A stretch of 64,000 nucleotides of DNA, taken from contig NZ_LZLQ01000080.1 in the NCBI RefSeq assembly GCF_001673315.1, positions 62,001 through 126,000 on the forward strand. The letters are read 5' to 3'. The notes under the pieces are model-generated. The model had not been told where the DNA came from and searched no databases. It saw only the letters and a list, made by a program, of their open reading frames with translations. The position numbers and the translations under genes were made by a program. This DNA is from Mycobacterium asiaticum (GTDB taxonomy: Bacteria; Actinomycetota; Actinomycetes; Mycobacteriales; Mycobacteriaceae). Positions 50,203 to 60,270 of this stretch are shown here, piece by piece. Numbering within the stretch: the first letter of the stretch is position 1; the number at the start of each line of letters is the position of its first letter.

Positions 50203-51155
50203 GAGGCCACGACCCTCTCACGAATCTCGACGGCCGTCTCCAGCATCTGGCTGGTGCTGCGGAACCAGTCCTGCAGATTGAGGTCCACGATGAGCTCGTC
50301 AGCACCGGCGTCCGCGGCGGTTGCCACATCTTCTATGACTTGATCCAGGGTGCCGACGAACGCCGCCCGACCAGGGCCCGCCGGACGGTCGGTGAAAGTC
50401 ACGTTTCCGACGACGATCATCTGCATGCGGCTTGCGTCCCGGCCATATTCCGCAGCCAGTTGCCGGATTCGGTCCCAGCCGGCGCGCAGTTCCGCGGCTC
50501 CGGCCGGCCCCGGTGCCGTCAGGAGCGGGAGCCAGCCGTCGGCACGCTTGGCGATACGCTGCACGGCCCTGGGGGTGGTGTTGCGGCCCAGATTGTTGCC
50601 GCCTCCGGCCAACAGGACTGGGATCTTCGAAACCGGCTTGGGCAACACCGAGGCGTTGTCGATTACGACGCGAGGCCCCCGGAAAGTCACCGGGTCCGCT
50701 GCCCAGACGGCGTCGAAGACGTCCAGCGTCTCGTCCAGGAATCGACCGCGGTCCGCCCGGGAGGCGCCGGTGGCCTGCAGTTCATCGGTGGCCCAGCCGG
50801 TCCCCATGCCTGCGATGACGCGACCGCCGCTGATCCGATCCAACGTGGCCAGGGTCTTCGCGAGTTGTACTGGCGTGTGGAGGGCAGCGACCAGAACGGA
50901 TGTACCCAGCCGTACCTTTTCAGTTACCACCGCCGCCGCGGTCAGGACGGTCAGGGGGTCGGCGGCCTGTCGTGAATGTTCCGGCCACGGCGCGCTCGAC
51001 CCGGCATAGGGTTCCAGGGGCGACTCTGGGAAGAGCAGGCGTTCGTATGTCCACAGACTGGCGTATCCCGCCGCTTCGGCCGTCCTGGCTACTTCTGCCA
51101 CGTCGTGTTGTAGGTCGACTCCCAATCTCTGGGGCACCCGCAGTCCGAGTCTCAT
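50199..51155 (-). CDS. LLM-class F420-dependent oxidoreductase
   Basis: 318 residues, a luciferase-like TIM barrel. GLRVPQRLGVDLQHDVAEVA, the strand-end ASLWTYERLLFPESP, VRLGTSVLVAALHTPVQLAK and GRVIAGMGTGW are family signatures of mycobacterial F420-dependent enzymes. ATG 51155 matches the conserved N-terminus. The enzyme likely performs a hydride transfer on an unknown substrate. Divergent from an alpha/beta hydrolase gene. Confidence 0.88.
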   Translation of the reverse strand: MRLGLRVPQRLGVDLQHDVAEVARTAEAAGYASLWTYERLLFPESPLEPYAGSSAPWPEHSRQAADPLTVLTAAAVVTEKVRLGTSVLVAALHTPVQLAKTLATLDRISGGRVIAGMGTGWATDELQATGASRADRGRFLDETLDVFDAVWAADPVTFRGPRVVIDNASVLPKPVSKIPVLLAGGGNNLGRNTTPRAVQRIAKRADGWLPLLTAPGPAGAAELRAGWDRIRQLAAEYGRDASRMQMIVVGNVTFTDRPAGPGRAAFVGTLDQVIEDVATAADAGADELIVDLNLQDWFRSTSQMLETAVEIRERVVAS

Positions 51156-51254
51156 TCCAGACCTTCCATCTAGTCGTGAAGTTCGGCCGAGATAACAACG
51201 CCCCCGTGTCGCGAATGCCGTTGCAACGGCGATGCGTCCGTTTCTGTGGCATAG

Positions 51255-52088
51255 ATGGCTCATCGCAAGAACTCGACCGCACGCCGCCGCGGCGTTGCAC
51301 CCGTCATGGGAACCGTGATCTCGCCTGACGGCACTGCGATCGGCTATGAATCCGTCGGCACCGGTCCGCCCATGCTGCTCGTGCACGGCAGTACCGGCAC
51401 CCGCGCTCGTTGGTCTGCGGTGATGCCGGCGCTCGCGCAGCGCTACACCGTTTACGCGATGGACCGTCGCGGTCGGGGGCTGAGCACAACCGAGGCGAAG
51501 CCCTACAGCCTGGCCAGGGAAGCTGAAGACGTCGCGGCAGTCGCCGAAGCGGCGGGCGGAAATGTCTACGTTCTCGGGCATTCCTACGGGGCGTTGGCGG
51601 TCCTGGAAGCCAGCCTGATCGCACACGCCTTCCGCCGGATGATGCTTTACGAGCCGCCGATACCGACACCGGGCCTCGACATCGCCTCTGCCGATAGCAT
51701 TGCACGGATCACCACGATGTCCGACCCGCGGCAAGTCCTTGAAGTGTTCTACCGCGAAACACTGCAGCTACCCCATTCGGACGTGAAAGACCTTGCCAGT
51801 CACGAGTTTTCGTATGTCGCCGACTCGATCCGACACACCGCGGGCCGCGAACTCGCACAAGCCAGCGTTTACCGCGTCACCGAACGGCACGCCAAGATCT
51901 GTGTCCCGGTCCGGATGTTGCTCGGCAGTGAGAGCCCCGCGTATTTGCGGGCGGCCACCGCAGCGCTTGCCGACTGCATCCCGGGGGCCACGATCGTAAC
52001 TCTAGGAGGCCAGGGACATCAGGCGATCGATTACGACCCAGAGCAGTTCGTACGCGCGGTACTGGATTTCGACCCTGACCGCGGCTAA
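51255..52088 (+). CDS. Alpha/beta hydrolase
   Basis: 277 residues from ATG 51255; an ATG at 51306 (MGTVISPDGTAIGYESVGTG) fits the usual family N-terminus better, but neither has a clear ribosome-binding site. Oxyanion region LVHGSTGTRARW, nucleophile elbow GHSYGALAV, and the His in GGQGHQAI; the acid residue is probably in MLLGSESPAY, where Glu replaces Asp. Substrate unknown. It shares the divergent promoter region with the F420-type oxidoreductase. Confidence 0.8.
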   Translation: MAHRKNSTARRRGVAPVMGTVISPDGTAIGYESVGTGPPMLLVHGSTGTRARWSAVMPALAQRYTVYAMDRRGRGLSTTEAKPYSLAREAEDVAAVAEAAGGNVYVLGHSYGALAVLEASLIAHAFRRMMLYEPPIPTPGLDIASADSIARITTMSDPRQVLEVFYRETLQLPHSDVKDLASHEFSYVADSIRHTAGRELAQASVYRVTERHAKICVPVRMLLGSESPAYLRAATAALADCIPGATIVTLGGQGHQAIDYDPEQFVRAVLDFDPDRG

Positions 52089-53020
52089 TCGGCGTTGGCG
52101 AAGGTGACGACCGTCTTGCCGCGGTTGCGACGCGCCGGGTCGAACGCCGAGGGCGCTTCGGCCAGTGCGCAGGTCGCTCCGATGGTCGGGCGCAGGCGGC
52201 CGTCGCGCAGCCTGCGTTCCACCGCGGCGAGACCCGCCCGATCGGGTTCGACGACGAAGAACAGCGCTCGTCCGTGCTCCGGTTGAACCTGCGGCGGTTC
52301 GGCAACGGTGATTAGCGCACCGCCGGGCCGCACCAATCCCGCTGAGCGCCGGAGGATTTCACCGCCGATCACATCGAATACCACATCGACGGCGCCGGCA
52401 TCCTCGAGGTGATCTTGGTCGAGATCGAGGAAACTGTCAGCCCCGAGACCCAGCACGGAGTCCCTGTGTTCACTGCGGCCGCTGCCGATCACGCGTGCTC
52501 CGGCGTCGCGAGCGAGTTGCACGGCAAACGACCCGACGGCGCCTGCCGCGCCATGAATCAGCACGGTTTGGCCGGCGATCACGTGTGCGTGGTCGAACAG
52601 TGCCTGCCAGGCGGTGAGTCCCGGCATCGCTGACGCGGCGGCGATGGTGTGGTCAACCTGCGCCGACAATGGTGCGAGATTGCGGGCCTCCACCGCTACG
52701 TATTCCGCGAGCGAACCGTCGCGAGCCCAGTCGGTGAGACCGAAAACCCGTTGACCGATGGTCAGTCCTGTTGTCCCATAACCCAGCTCGGCGATGACTC
52801 CCGAGACTTCGTGGCCCGGGATACTTGGGATCCGGTCGCGCCCCGCCCGATCGGTCCATGTGGCCGGCCAGTCGAGTTCACCCGGAGTGAAGCTGGCGGC
52901 ATGGACCCGAACAATGACGTCGTTTTCCGCGGCGTGCGGGTAGGACATCTCGACCAGAGAGAGGCCACGGAAACCGGCATCGCGGTCACGTACGGTAATC
53001 GCTTGCATCACGACCGTCAC
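52085..53020 (-). CDS. Zinc-less MDR quinone-oxidoreductase-like protein
   Basis: 311 residues from GTG 53020; an ATG four codons in is possible. GHEVSGVIAELG and the cofactor loop LIHGAAGAVGSFAVQLARDA mark an MDR of the NADPH:quinone reductase type, with no zinc cysteines. It is convergent with the alpha/beta hydrolase (4 bp overlap of 3' ends) and downstream of the MmpL gene on the same strand. Confidence 0.85.
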   Translation of the reverse strand: MTVVMQAITVRDRDAGFRGLSLVEMSYPHAAENDVIVRVHAASFTPGELDWPATWTDRAGRDRIPSIPGHEVSGVIAELGYGTTGLTIGQRVFGLTDWARDGSLAEYVAVEARNLAPLSAQVDHTIAAASAMPGLTAWQALFDHAHVIAGQTVLIHGAAGAVGSFAVQLARDAGARVIGSGRSEHRDSVLGLGADSFLDLDQDHLEDAGAVDVVFDVIGGEILRRSAGLVRPGGALITVAEPPQVQPEHGRALFFVVEPDRAGLAAVERRLRDGRLRPTIGATCALAEAPSAFDPARRNRGKTVVTFANAD

Positions 53021-53135
53021 CCCTAGTCAGACTCCTCGTCCGGATACCGTCACTCAAGCCTGCACCGGTGCAGTGCGATTCACCAATGGCTCTTTGGCCG
53101 TCCTGTCCACGGATTGCGACACATTGCTCCCGGCG

Positions 53136-56003
53136 TTAATGCACGCCCGCATACTCGGCCGCCGCCACGTGTCGTCGGGTGTTCACGCGCGCTGGTCGGG
53201 CTCGGATCAGCCGGGGCCACCAAAAGAACGGTCCAAGCAGGCGGGCGATGGCGGGTGTGATGAACGATCGGACGATGAGGGTGTCGAGCAGCAGGCCGAT
53301 GCCGATCGTGGATCCCCTCTCGCCCACCGAGATCAATTTGCCGGAGACCATTGCCATCATCGTGACGGCAAAGACCAGACCCGCGGTGGTGACCACTTTC
53401 CCGGAATTGGCGACCGCTCTGATCAGACCGGTGTTCAGACCCGCCTTGCTTTCCTCGAGGTAACGCGCGATGAGCAGCAGGTTGTAGTCCGAGCCGACCG
53501 CCACCAGGATGATGAAGGTCAACGGCAGCCCCAGCCAGCTCATTGGTATGCCGAGCATGTGCTGCCAGATCAGGACCGACAGGCCGAACGCTCCCGAATA
53601 CGAGAACGCCACGGTTCCGATGATGACCAACGCCGCGATCACGCTCCTGGTGATGAGCAGCATCACCAGGAAGATCAACGCGAATGCGGCTGTGGCCGCG
53701 ATCATCAGGTCCGTTTTGGCTGCATCCTGGATGTCCCAGTAGGTCGTTGCGGCGCCGCCCAGATACACGCGCGCACCGCCGAGCGTGGTGCCCTTCAACG
53801 CCTCCTCGGCAGCGGGCAGGTAGACCTGGTCGTGGTGGATGCCCTGAGCTGTCAGTGCTTCCCCGTCGTGGTAGATCATGTATCGAGCAGCTTTGCCGTC
53901 CGGGGACATGAAGAATTTCAGGTCGATCTGAAATGACGGGTTCTCGAACGCATCTGGCGGTAGGTAGAAGAACTCGTCATTCTTCGAACTGTCGAACGCG
54001 TTGCCCAGGTCCATCATTTGACGGCTCAGTGCATCCAATTCAGCCAACTGAGGCTCTATCGTGCTGTGCTCGGCCAGGACGATTCGGCGGAGTTCGGCGA
54101 GCTGGTCGGCGTTGCGGCCGAGGAGTTCCACGAGTTGCGGCGTCACCGCTTCCTGGATCAGGGCAGCTTTCAGATTCTGATCCAGTTGCTCATCGAGCTG
54201 GTCGACCTTGTCGGTCGCGTCGAACAGCGAACGCAGCGACCAGCAGACCGGAATGTCGAAACAATGTTTCTCCCAGTAGAAATAGCTCCGGATCGGGCGC
54301 CAGACATCGTCGAAGTCGGCGATGTTGTCCCGCAACGCATCCGTGACATCTTTCATGCCCCGGGCGGCTTCGGCGGCGATGTGTGCCGCGCCGGCCTGTT
54401 GCGATGCCAGGTCCTGCTGATGACGCGTCAGGGCCATCATCCGGTCCGTGATATTGGCCATGCCCGTCAGCCGGGTGTTGAGGTCGGTGAGGAACGGCAG
54501 GAGTTCCTTGATTTTCGATCCCATCGTGCCCATCGTGTAGGTGAACGACGAATGCTCGAGCGGAGTCCCCAGGGGCCGGGTGACGCTCTGAACCAATCCC
54601 ACCCCTGGAGTGTGAAATACCGTGCGCGCCACCCGATCCAGTGCAATCATGTCAGTGCTGTTACGCATGTCGTGATCGGATTCGATCATGAGCATATCGC
54701 CGTTCAACCTGCTGACCGGGAAGTGCCTGTCGCTTGCGGCATAGCCTTGCTTGGACGGGCTGTCATCAGAGATGTAGATCCGGTCGTCGTAATTGGGACG
54801 GTAGGTGGGAAGCGTCAGCGATCCCACGAGCACGACTACGCAACTCGCCAACAGGACTCGGCCCGGCCACCGGACGGACATTGTGCCGACCTTGCGCCAA
54901 ATTCCCGGGCCGGCTACATGTTTCGGTTCGAACACGCCCATCCGGCTGCCCAATGCCAACACCGCTGGCCCGAAGGTCAGAGCAGCCGCGACGGCGGTGA
55001 GCATGGCCACCGCACAGGGAATCCCGCAGGTATTGAAGTAATTGAGTCGGGTGAACTTGAGACAGAACGTGGCGCCGGCGACCGCAAGACCCGATCCGAG
55101 AACGACGTGGGATACGCCGTTCACAGCGGAATAGTAGGCGGTTTCCCGGCTTTCACCCGCGTTCCGTGCCTCGTGGTAGCGGCCGACCAGAAAGATGGCG
55201 TAGTCGGTACCCGCTCCCAGGATCAGAGACACCAGAAGATTGGACGCGAACTCGGAAATCTCAATGACGTTGTGGAAGACGAGGAAAGAGACGATGCCCC
55301 GCCCGCAGTTCAATTCCAACATCACCATGAACAGGACGAGCAATGCGGTTTTGATCGAGCGATAAACGGCCAACAGCATCAACGTAATGAGGACGATGGT
55401 GACGAACATGATGGTGATCAGGCTCTCGTTACCGGCTTGGAGCATGTCCGCCGACAGCGGAGCGGAACCCGAAACGTAGACCCTCAGCCCTGGCGGGGCG
55501 TTGTCCTGCGAGACCAAGTCGCGGACCGCCCTGATCGATTCATCCGATAGTGCCGAGCCAAGATTGCCTGCCGTCCGGACCAGCGTGTACGACGCCTTTC
55601 CGTCATTGCTCTGCACGCCGGCAGCGGTCGTTCCTTGGCCCCACAGGTTCATGACATATTGAACATGCTTGTCGCGCTGCAGCTTTGCCACCAATTCGTC
55701 GTAAAAACGGTGGTCTGCTTCACCCAGTTTGTGTTCGCCCTCCAAGACGACCATTACCAAGCTGTTGCTGTTCGACTCCTTGAACACTTCCCCGATGTGG
55801 ATGAGTGCCTGTGCTGATGGCGCGTCGACCGGAACGAGCGGACCTCGGCCTGCCTCGGTAACGGGTTCCAGCTGCGGAACGACCACGTTGACGACAACCA
55901 TGAGCGCGATCCACCCCAGGACCACAGGCACGGCGAACTTACGGATGGTGCGCGCAACAAACGATCTGTGCTGCTCGCTGGTGGTGACGCTGTTGTGTTT
56001 CAC
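53136..56003 (-). CDS. MmpL-family transporter (MmpS-associated type)
   Basis: 955 residues from GTG 56003, which overlaps the MmpS stop (GTGA). Full MmpL layout: N-terminal helix, periplasmic domain, helices including GAGTDYAIFLVGRYHEA, a long second periplasmic domain with a coiled-coil-like middle (DKVDQLDEQLDQNLK), then helices with AVGSDYNLLLIARYLEE. Both Asp-Tyr relay pairs are present. Such pairs export lipids or siderophores. The substrate is unknown; no polyketide or NRPS gene is nearby. Confidence 0.93.
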   Translation of the reverse strand: MKHNSVTTSEQHRSFVARTIRKFAVPVVLGWIALMVVVNVVVPQLEPVTEAGRGPLVPVDAPSAQALIHIGEVFKESNSNSLVMVVLEGEHKLGEADHRFYDELVAKLQRDKHVQYVMNLWGQGTTAAGVQSNDGKASYTLVRTAGNLGSALSDESIRAVRDLVSQDNAPPGLRVYVSGSAPLSADMLQAGNESLITIMFVTIVLITLMLLAVYRSIKTALLVLFMVMLELNCGRGIVSFLVFHNVIEISEFASNLLVSLILGAGTDYAIFLVGRYHEARNAGESRETAYYSAVNGVSHVVLGSGLAVAGATFCLKFTRLNYFNTCGIPCAVAMLTAVAAALTFGPAVLALGSRMGVFEPKHVAGPGIWRKVGTMSVRWPGRVLLASCVVVLVGSLTLPTYRPNYDDRIYISDDSPSKQGYAASDRHFPVSRLNGDMLMIESDHDMRNSTDMIALDRVARTVFHTPGVGLVQSVTRPLGTPLEHSSFTYTMGTMGSKIKELLPFLTDLNTRLTGMANITDRMMALTRHQQDLASQQAGAAHIAAEAARGMKDVTDALRDNIADFDDVWRPIRSYFYWEKHCFDIPVCWSLRSLFDATDKVDQLDEQLDQNLKAALIQEAVTPQLVELLGRNADQLAELRRIVLAEHSTIEPQLAELDALSRQMMDLGNAFDSSKNDEFFYLPPDAFENPSFQIDLKFFMSPDGKAARYMIYHDGEALTAQGIHHDQVYLPAAEEALKGTTLGGARVYLGGAATTYWDIQDAAKTDLMIAATAAFALIFLVMLLITRSVIAALVIIGTVAFSYSGAFGLSVLIWQHMLGIPMSWLGLPLTFIILVAVGSDYNLLLIARYLEESKAGLNTGLIRAVANSGKVVTTAGLVFAVTMMAMVSGKLISVGERGSTIGIGLLLDTLIVRSFITPAIARLLGPFFWWPRLIRARPARVNTRRHVAAAEYAGVH

Positions 56004-56443
56004 GCAGACAGCACCTGACACCAGACGCCGGCATGCTCACCCGTCGCCGTGTGTTCGGAACGCACCTGGCCGTCTACCGCGATTCGGCAGCCGATGCTTC
56101 CTCCCGCCACCTGCGCGGTGACGTCGGCCGTAGCCGTCGTCAGCACCGTTACTTCCGTGTGAGTCCAGGGCAACGACGCGAGGTCAATCGCCACAGGGTG
56201 AGAATTCACGTCCCAGTAGCTCACCCGCCCCCACCCGGCCAGATCGCCGAAGATGTCGTATTCGATGCGCTTGGGATTGAACTGAGCTATGGCGAATTTG
56301 TTGCCCGGACTCCGAGTTCGGTCTTGTGCGCCGAATATCCCGTGTGCGGAGTGGATGGTGGATCCCGCCAGGACCGCGACGGCGACGACTAGCGTGGGCA
56401 ACCAGACCCTGTTGACCAGTCGCCGACGTATGGAAACATTCAT
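56000..56443 (-). CDS. MmpS-family membrane accessory protein
   Basis: 147 residues from ATG 56443. One N-terminal helix (VWLPTLVVAVAVLAGSTIHS) is followed by an MmpS domain, with KRIEYDIFGDLAGWGRVSYW and IGCRIAVDGQVRSEHTATGE as hallmark segments. It pairs with the downstream MmpL and is coupled to it by overlapping codons. Confidence 0.92.
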   Translation of the reverse strand: MNVSIRRRLVNRVWLPTLVVAVAVLAGSTIHSAHGIFGAQDRTRSPGNKFAIAQFNPKRIEYDIFGDLAGWGRVSYWDVNSHPVAIDLASLPWTHTEVTVLTTATADVTAQVAGGSIGCRIAVDGQVRSEHTATGEHAGVWCQVLSA

Positions 56444-56862
56444 TGGTGTTGTCGCCCTTTGTGCTAGAGGCATGCGGCAGCCTGATGCCAATGACCTCTG
56501 CTGAGATGAATGAATAGGTCTTCGGTGCTCGAGGCAGCGACGTCGCGGATTAACGCAACGCGCTGCGCGACGCGACTAATGCGTCAATCTGAGTCAATGC
56601 AGCCGAGGGCTAGTCACGGGAATTGATCCTTCTGCTCTGGGTGATTCGTCGATGGCGTCTGAACGCGTCGCCTTCGCCGCTTTCCCTGCAAAGCTAGGGA
56701 CTCAGCCGCTGCGGGTCTACCCAGATAGCGCGGCGGATGGCCGGAAAACGCGGTCAGGAAGCCACCGCGCCTCAGACGCACCGAGAGTGAATCTCACGAC
56801 GCGGCACGACCGGGCACGACGCGACACGCCGCGCCACCGTCGCCCAATTCACTCGCCAGGCG
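56444..56862. other. 419-bp intergenic region between mmpS and the nrdE 3' end
   Basis: No credible gene. Around 56550-56600 an imperfect inverted segment (ATTAACGC and GCGACTAATGCGTCAAT) could be an operator for the mmpS-mmpL promoter. The part near nrdE is GC-rich with no clear hairpin. Confidence 0.4.
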
Positions 56863-59028
56863 TCAGAGCATGCAGGACACGCAGCCCTCGACCTCGGTTC
56901 CTTCCAGAGCCATCTGGCGCAGCCGGATGTAGTACAGCGTCTTGATTCCCTTGCGCCAGGCGTAGATCTGCGCCTTGTTCACGTCACGCGTGGTGGCGGT
57001 GTCCTTGAAGAACAACGTCAGTGACAGTCCCTGATCCACGTGTTGGGTGGCTGCCGCGTAGGTGTCGATGATCTTCTCGTAACCGATCTCGTACGCGTCC
57101 TGGTAATACTCCAGGTTGTCGTTGGTCATGTAGGGCGCCGGGTAGTAGACGCGGCCGATCTTGCCTTCCTTGCGGATCTCCACCCTGGACACGATCGGGT
57201 GGATCGACGATGTCGAGTGGTTGATGTAGGAAATCGACCCGGTCGGCGGCACGGCCTGCAGGTTCTGGTTGTAGATGCCGTGCGCCTGCACCGATTCCTT
57301 CAACCGTTTCCAGTCGTCCTGGTTGGGAATCCGGATGCCGGCGTCGGCGAACATCTGGCGCACCTTGTCGGTTGCAGGCTGCCAGACCTCATCGGTGTAC
57401 TTGTCGAAGAACTCCCCCGAGGCGTACTTGGACCGCTCGAAGCCCTTGAAGTGCGAACCGCGTTCGATCGCAATGCGATTCGAAGCTCGAAGCGCGTGAT
57501 AGAGCACCGTGTAGAAGTAGATGTTGGTGAAGTCGATGCCCTCTTCGGAGCCGTAGAAGACACCCTCGCGAGCCAGATATCCGTGCAGATTCATCTGCCC
57601 CAGCCCGATTGCGTGAGAGTCGTTGTTTCCCTGCTCAATTGAGGGTACCGAGGTGATGTGGGTCTGATCGCTCACGGCGGTCAGCGCGCGGATCGCCACC
57701 TCGATGGTCTGGGCGAAGTCCGGCGAGTCCATCGTCTTGGCGATGTTGAGCGACCCCAGGTTGCACGAGATGTCTTTACCCACTTTGGCATACGACAGGT
57801 CTTCGTTGAACAACGACGGGGTGGAGACCTGCAGGATCTCCGAGCACAGGTTGGAGTGGGTGATCTTGCCTTCAATAGGATTAGCCCGGTTCACCGTGTC
57901 CTCGAACATGATGTAGGGATAACCGGACTCGAACTGCAACTCGGCAAGTGTCTGGAAGAACTCTCGCGCCTTGATCTTGGTCTTGCGGATGCGAGCGTCG
58001 TCGACCATCTCGTAGTACTTCTCAGTGACCGAGATGTCGGCGAATGCCATACCGTAGACGCGTTCGACGTCGTACGGCGAGAACAGATACATGTCCTCGT
58101 TCTTCTTGGCCAGCTCGAACGTGATGTCCGGAATCACCACACCCAGACTCAGCGTCTTGATTCGGATCTTCTCGTCGGCGTTTTCCCGCTTGGTGTCCAG
58201 GAAGCGGTAGATGTCCGGGTGGTGGGCGTTGAGGTACACGGCTCCGGCGCCCTGACGCGCGCCCAACTGGTTGGCGTAGGAGAAAGAGTCCTCGAGCAGC
58301 TTCATGATCGGGATGACGCCCGAGGACTGGTTCTCGATGTTCTTGATCGGTGCGCCGTGCTCGCGAATATTGGTCAGCAGCAACGCAACTCCGCCGCCGC
58401 GCTTGGACAACTGCAGAGCGGAGTTGATCGAGCGCCCGATCGACTCCATGTTGTCCTCGATGCGCAACAGGAAGCACGAAACCGGCTCGCCGCGCTGCTT
58501 CTTGCCGGAGTTCAGGAAGGTCGGGGTGGCTGGTTGGAACCGGCCGTCAATGATCTCGTCCACCAGCTTCTCGGCCAGGGCAGTGTCACCGGCCGCAAGG
58601 GTGAGCGAGACCATGACGACACGGTCCTCGAAGCGCTCCAGGTAGCGCTTCCCGTCGAAGGTCTTCAGCGTGTAGGAGGTGTAGTACTTGAACGCGCCGA
58701 GGAATGTCGGGAAGCGGAACTTCTTGGCGTAAGCCCGATCCAGCAGCGTCTTGACGAAGTTTCGCGAGTACTGGTCCAGCACCTCACGCTCGTAGTAGTT
58801 CTCCCGGATCAGGTAGTCGAGCTTCTCGTCCTGATTGTGGAAGAAGACGGTGTTCTGGTTGACGTGCTCCAGGAAGTACTGGCGCGCCGCGAGCACATCC
58901 TTGTCGAACTGAATCTTGCCTTCGGCGTCGTACAGATTCAGCATCGCGTTGAGCGCGTGGTAGTCCGTTTCGCTCTGCAACACGTGCGAGCCGGTGGTTA
59001 CAGGCTCTGCAGTGACGGTTGGTGGCAC
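56863..59028 (-). CDS. nrdE: Class Ib ribonucleotide reductase alpha subunit
   Basis: 721 residues from GTG 59028. Active-site features include [40 protein letters not shown] and the C-terminal redox pair GCVSCML that accepts electrons from NrdH. Length and sequence are nearly those of M. tuberculosis NrdE. The start lies inside the nrdI 3' end (31-bp overlap), so the genes are coupled. Confidence 0.97.
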   Translation of the reverse strand: MPPTVTAEPVTTGSHVLQSETDYHALNAMLNLYDAEGKIQFDKDVLAARQYFLEHVNQNTVFFHNQDEKLDYLIRENYYEREVLDQYSRNFVKTLLDRAYAKKFRFPTFLGAFKYYTSYTLKTFDGKRYLERFEDRVVMVSLTLAAGDTALAEKLVDEIIDGRFQPATPTFLNSGKKQRGEPVSCFLLRIEDNMESIGRSINSALQLSKRGGGVALLLTNIREHGAPIKNIENQSSGVIPIMKLLEDSFSYANQLGARQGAGAVYLNAHHPDIYRFLDTKRENADEKIRIKTLSLGVVIPDITFELAKKNEDMYLFSPYDVERVYGMAFADISVTEKYYEMVDDARIRKTKIKAREFFQTLAELQFESGYPYIMFEDTVNRANPIEGKITHSNLCSEILQVSTPSLFNEDLSYAKVGKDISCNLGSLNIAKTMDSPDFAQTIEVAIRALTAVSDQTHITSVPSIEQGNNDSHAIGLGQMNLHGYLAREGVFYGSEEGIDFTNIYFYTVLYHALRASNRIAIERGSHFKGFERSKYASGEFFDKYTDEVWQPATDKVRQMFADAGIRIPNQDDWKRLKESVQAHGIYNQNLQAVPPTGSISYINHSTSSIHPIVSRVEIRKEGKIGRVYYPAPYMTNDNLEYYQDAYEIGYEKIIDTYAAATQHVDQGLSLTLFFKDTATTRDVNKAQIYAWRKGIKTLYYIRLRQMALEGTEVEGCVSCML

Positions 59029-59507
59029 GTCTGTTCCTTCCAGAATTGGGCCAGGCCCGCGCGGACAGCGGCGACGTCGTCCTCGGTGCCCATGAGTTCG
59101 AAGCGGTAGAGGTACGGAACGCCGCACTTGCGGGACACCACGTTGCCCGCGTAGGCGAATTCGGCACCGAAGTTGTTGTTGCCCGCAGCGATGACGCCAC
59201 GGATCAGCGAGCGGTTGTGCTCGTTGTTCAAGAAAGCGATGACCTGCTTGGGGACGTAGCCGCCATCGTTGATGTTCGGCGTGGCCCGCCCGCCGCCGTA
59301 CGTCGGCAACACCAACACGTACGGTTCGTCGACCGTTATGCGTTCATGCAGCGGGATGCGTGTGGCGGGAACACCCAGCTTCTGCACGAAGCGGTGGGTG
59401 TTCTCCGACACCGACGAGAAATAGACCAGTGACGATCGCGAGCCCGGTTCGGCCGCGCGAAGCGGGTCGTCACCCATCCAATCCAGGTTGCGTCCCATAA
59501 CGTCCAT
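58998..59507 (-). CDS. nrdI: Flavodoxin-like NrdI
   Basis: 169 residues from ATG 59507. [40 protein letters not shown] and [20 protein letters not shown] are the NrdI FMN-binding and family motifs. NrdI generates the oxidant for the NrdF metal cofactor. The N-terminus has about 20 residues more than the M. tuberculosis protein ([15 protein letters not shown]), which look like an insertion. The nrdH gene ends 33 bp upstream. Confidence 0.95.
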   Translation of the reverse strand: MDVMGRNLDWMGDDPLRAAEPGSRSSLVYFSSVSENTHRFVQKLGVPATRIPLHERITVDEPYVLVLPTYGGGRATPNINDGGYVPKQVIAFLNNEHNRSLIRGVIAAGNNNFGAEFAYAGNVVSRKCGVPYLYRFELMGTEDDVAAVRAGLAQFWKEQTCHQPSLQSL

Positions 59508-59540
59508 GGCACCGCAACCTCCTTACTTGCTTGACTACCG

Positions 59541-59780
59541 CTAAGCGCTCATCGCCGCTTCGGCGAGAGCTTTGATGCGGTCGGGCCGGAAACCGGACCA
59601 GTGGTCGTTGTCTGCCACGACGACAGGCGCCTGCAGATACCCGAGTGCCATCACGTAGTCCCGCGCTTCGGAATCCAGCGTGATGTCGACCTTCTGGTAG
59701 GCGACACCCTGCTTGTCCAGCGCCTTGTAGGTGGCAACGCACTGCACGCACGCGGGCTTGGAGTAGACGGTAATGGTCAT
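59541..59780 (-). CDS. nrdH: Glutaredoxin-like NrdH-redoxin
   Basis: 79 residues. The redox motif is CVQC in MTITVYSKPACVQCVATYKA; the C-terminal WSGFRPDRIKAL is the NrdH signature that suits thioredoxin reductase as electron donor. It reduces NrdE. First gene of nrdHIE, with two candidate NrdR boxes more than 200 bp upstream. Confidence 0.97.
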   Translation of the reverse strand: MTITVYSKPACVQCVATYKALDKQGVAYQKVDITLDSEARDYVMALGYLQAPVVVADNDHWSGFRPDRIKALAEAAMSA

Positions 59781-59984
59781 GGGCGTACCGCTCCTTTGCG
59801 GAAGTGGGGACAACAAGAACGACTGGCAACAACTCTGGTGACACATCAGCACTAAGTTCAGCGACCCGGCAGGCCCCCAGATTCCCGGCTGGCGGTACCA
59901 ACACGCTCGATTTGGTAACACCAATTCTGGGAAGTTCATCGGACCCGGTGGGGCCTGGTGAACCTGGGATCTGCCGGTGCTCAA

Positions 59985-60032
59985 ACACTACACCTAGGGG
60001 GTGACGACGAGAAGAGATACAACATGTTCTGA
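59985..60032 (-). promoter_or_regulatory. Pair of candidate NrdR boxes upstream of nrdH
   Basis: The box acactacacctagggg (59985-60000) has the CTA/TAG pairs of the NrdR consensus, and a second, weaker box atacaacatgttctga starts at 60017, 32 bp away. The first box and its nrdF2 counterpart share the leader caaacactac or ccaaacactac. The spacing equals that seen upstream of nrdF2. Confidence 0.6.
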
Positions 60033-60185
60033 ATAACATTTCTGAAATTCCCTGGTCGTAAGCGTGTCGCCGGTGCCGCTTCGGCGTGTCGCAGATCACA
60101 ACTTGCGCGGTAGGTGTACATGGCGTCTGGTTTAGCACTCGCCACCGACAAATCCGCCCGCAACCGATGTGCGCGTCAACGCCAG

Positions 60186-60217
60186 CAAAGCCGCCGGCAA
60201 GGTCGCCGACGGCTTTG
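60186..60217. terminator. Hairpin downstream of the FMN reductase gene
   Basis: CAAAGCCG pairs with CGGCTTTG and, after one mismatch, CGGC pairs with GCCG around a 6-base loop. It lies about 55 bp past the stop of the minus-strand FMN reductase. No U-tract, as is common in mycobacteria. Confidence 0.5.
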
Positions 60218-60270
60218 ACTAGAGACTTTATGACCGGGATGCCGCCGAGTGGCGACATGCGTTGACGGGT

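Larger units (their letters stand above)
59781..60270. other. 490-bp regulatory region upstream of nrdH
   Basis: Relatively AT-rich at 60015-60060 (acatgttctgaataacattt), which would suit a promoter. It carries the NrdR box pair at 59985-60032 and, further right, a hairpin at 60186-60217 that could terminate the FMN-reductase gene. No small gene supported. Confidence 0.5.

Noticed and set aside
54018..55550. Long plus-strand frame antisense to the MmpL gene
   Set aside because: The MmpL motifs on the other strand are unmistakable; this frame has low-complexity, charged composition and no family.
56652..56945. Possible small gene between mmpS and nrdE
   Set aside because: It overlaps the nrdE 3' end, is rich in Arg and Ser with no motif and has no good start context.
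57658..59109. Long plus-strand frame antisense to nrdE
   Set aside because: nrdE is highly conserved; the opposite frame has no motif and no plausible promoter or ribosome-binding site.
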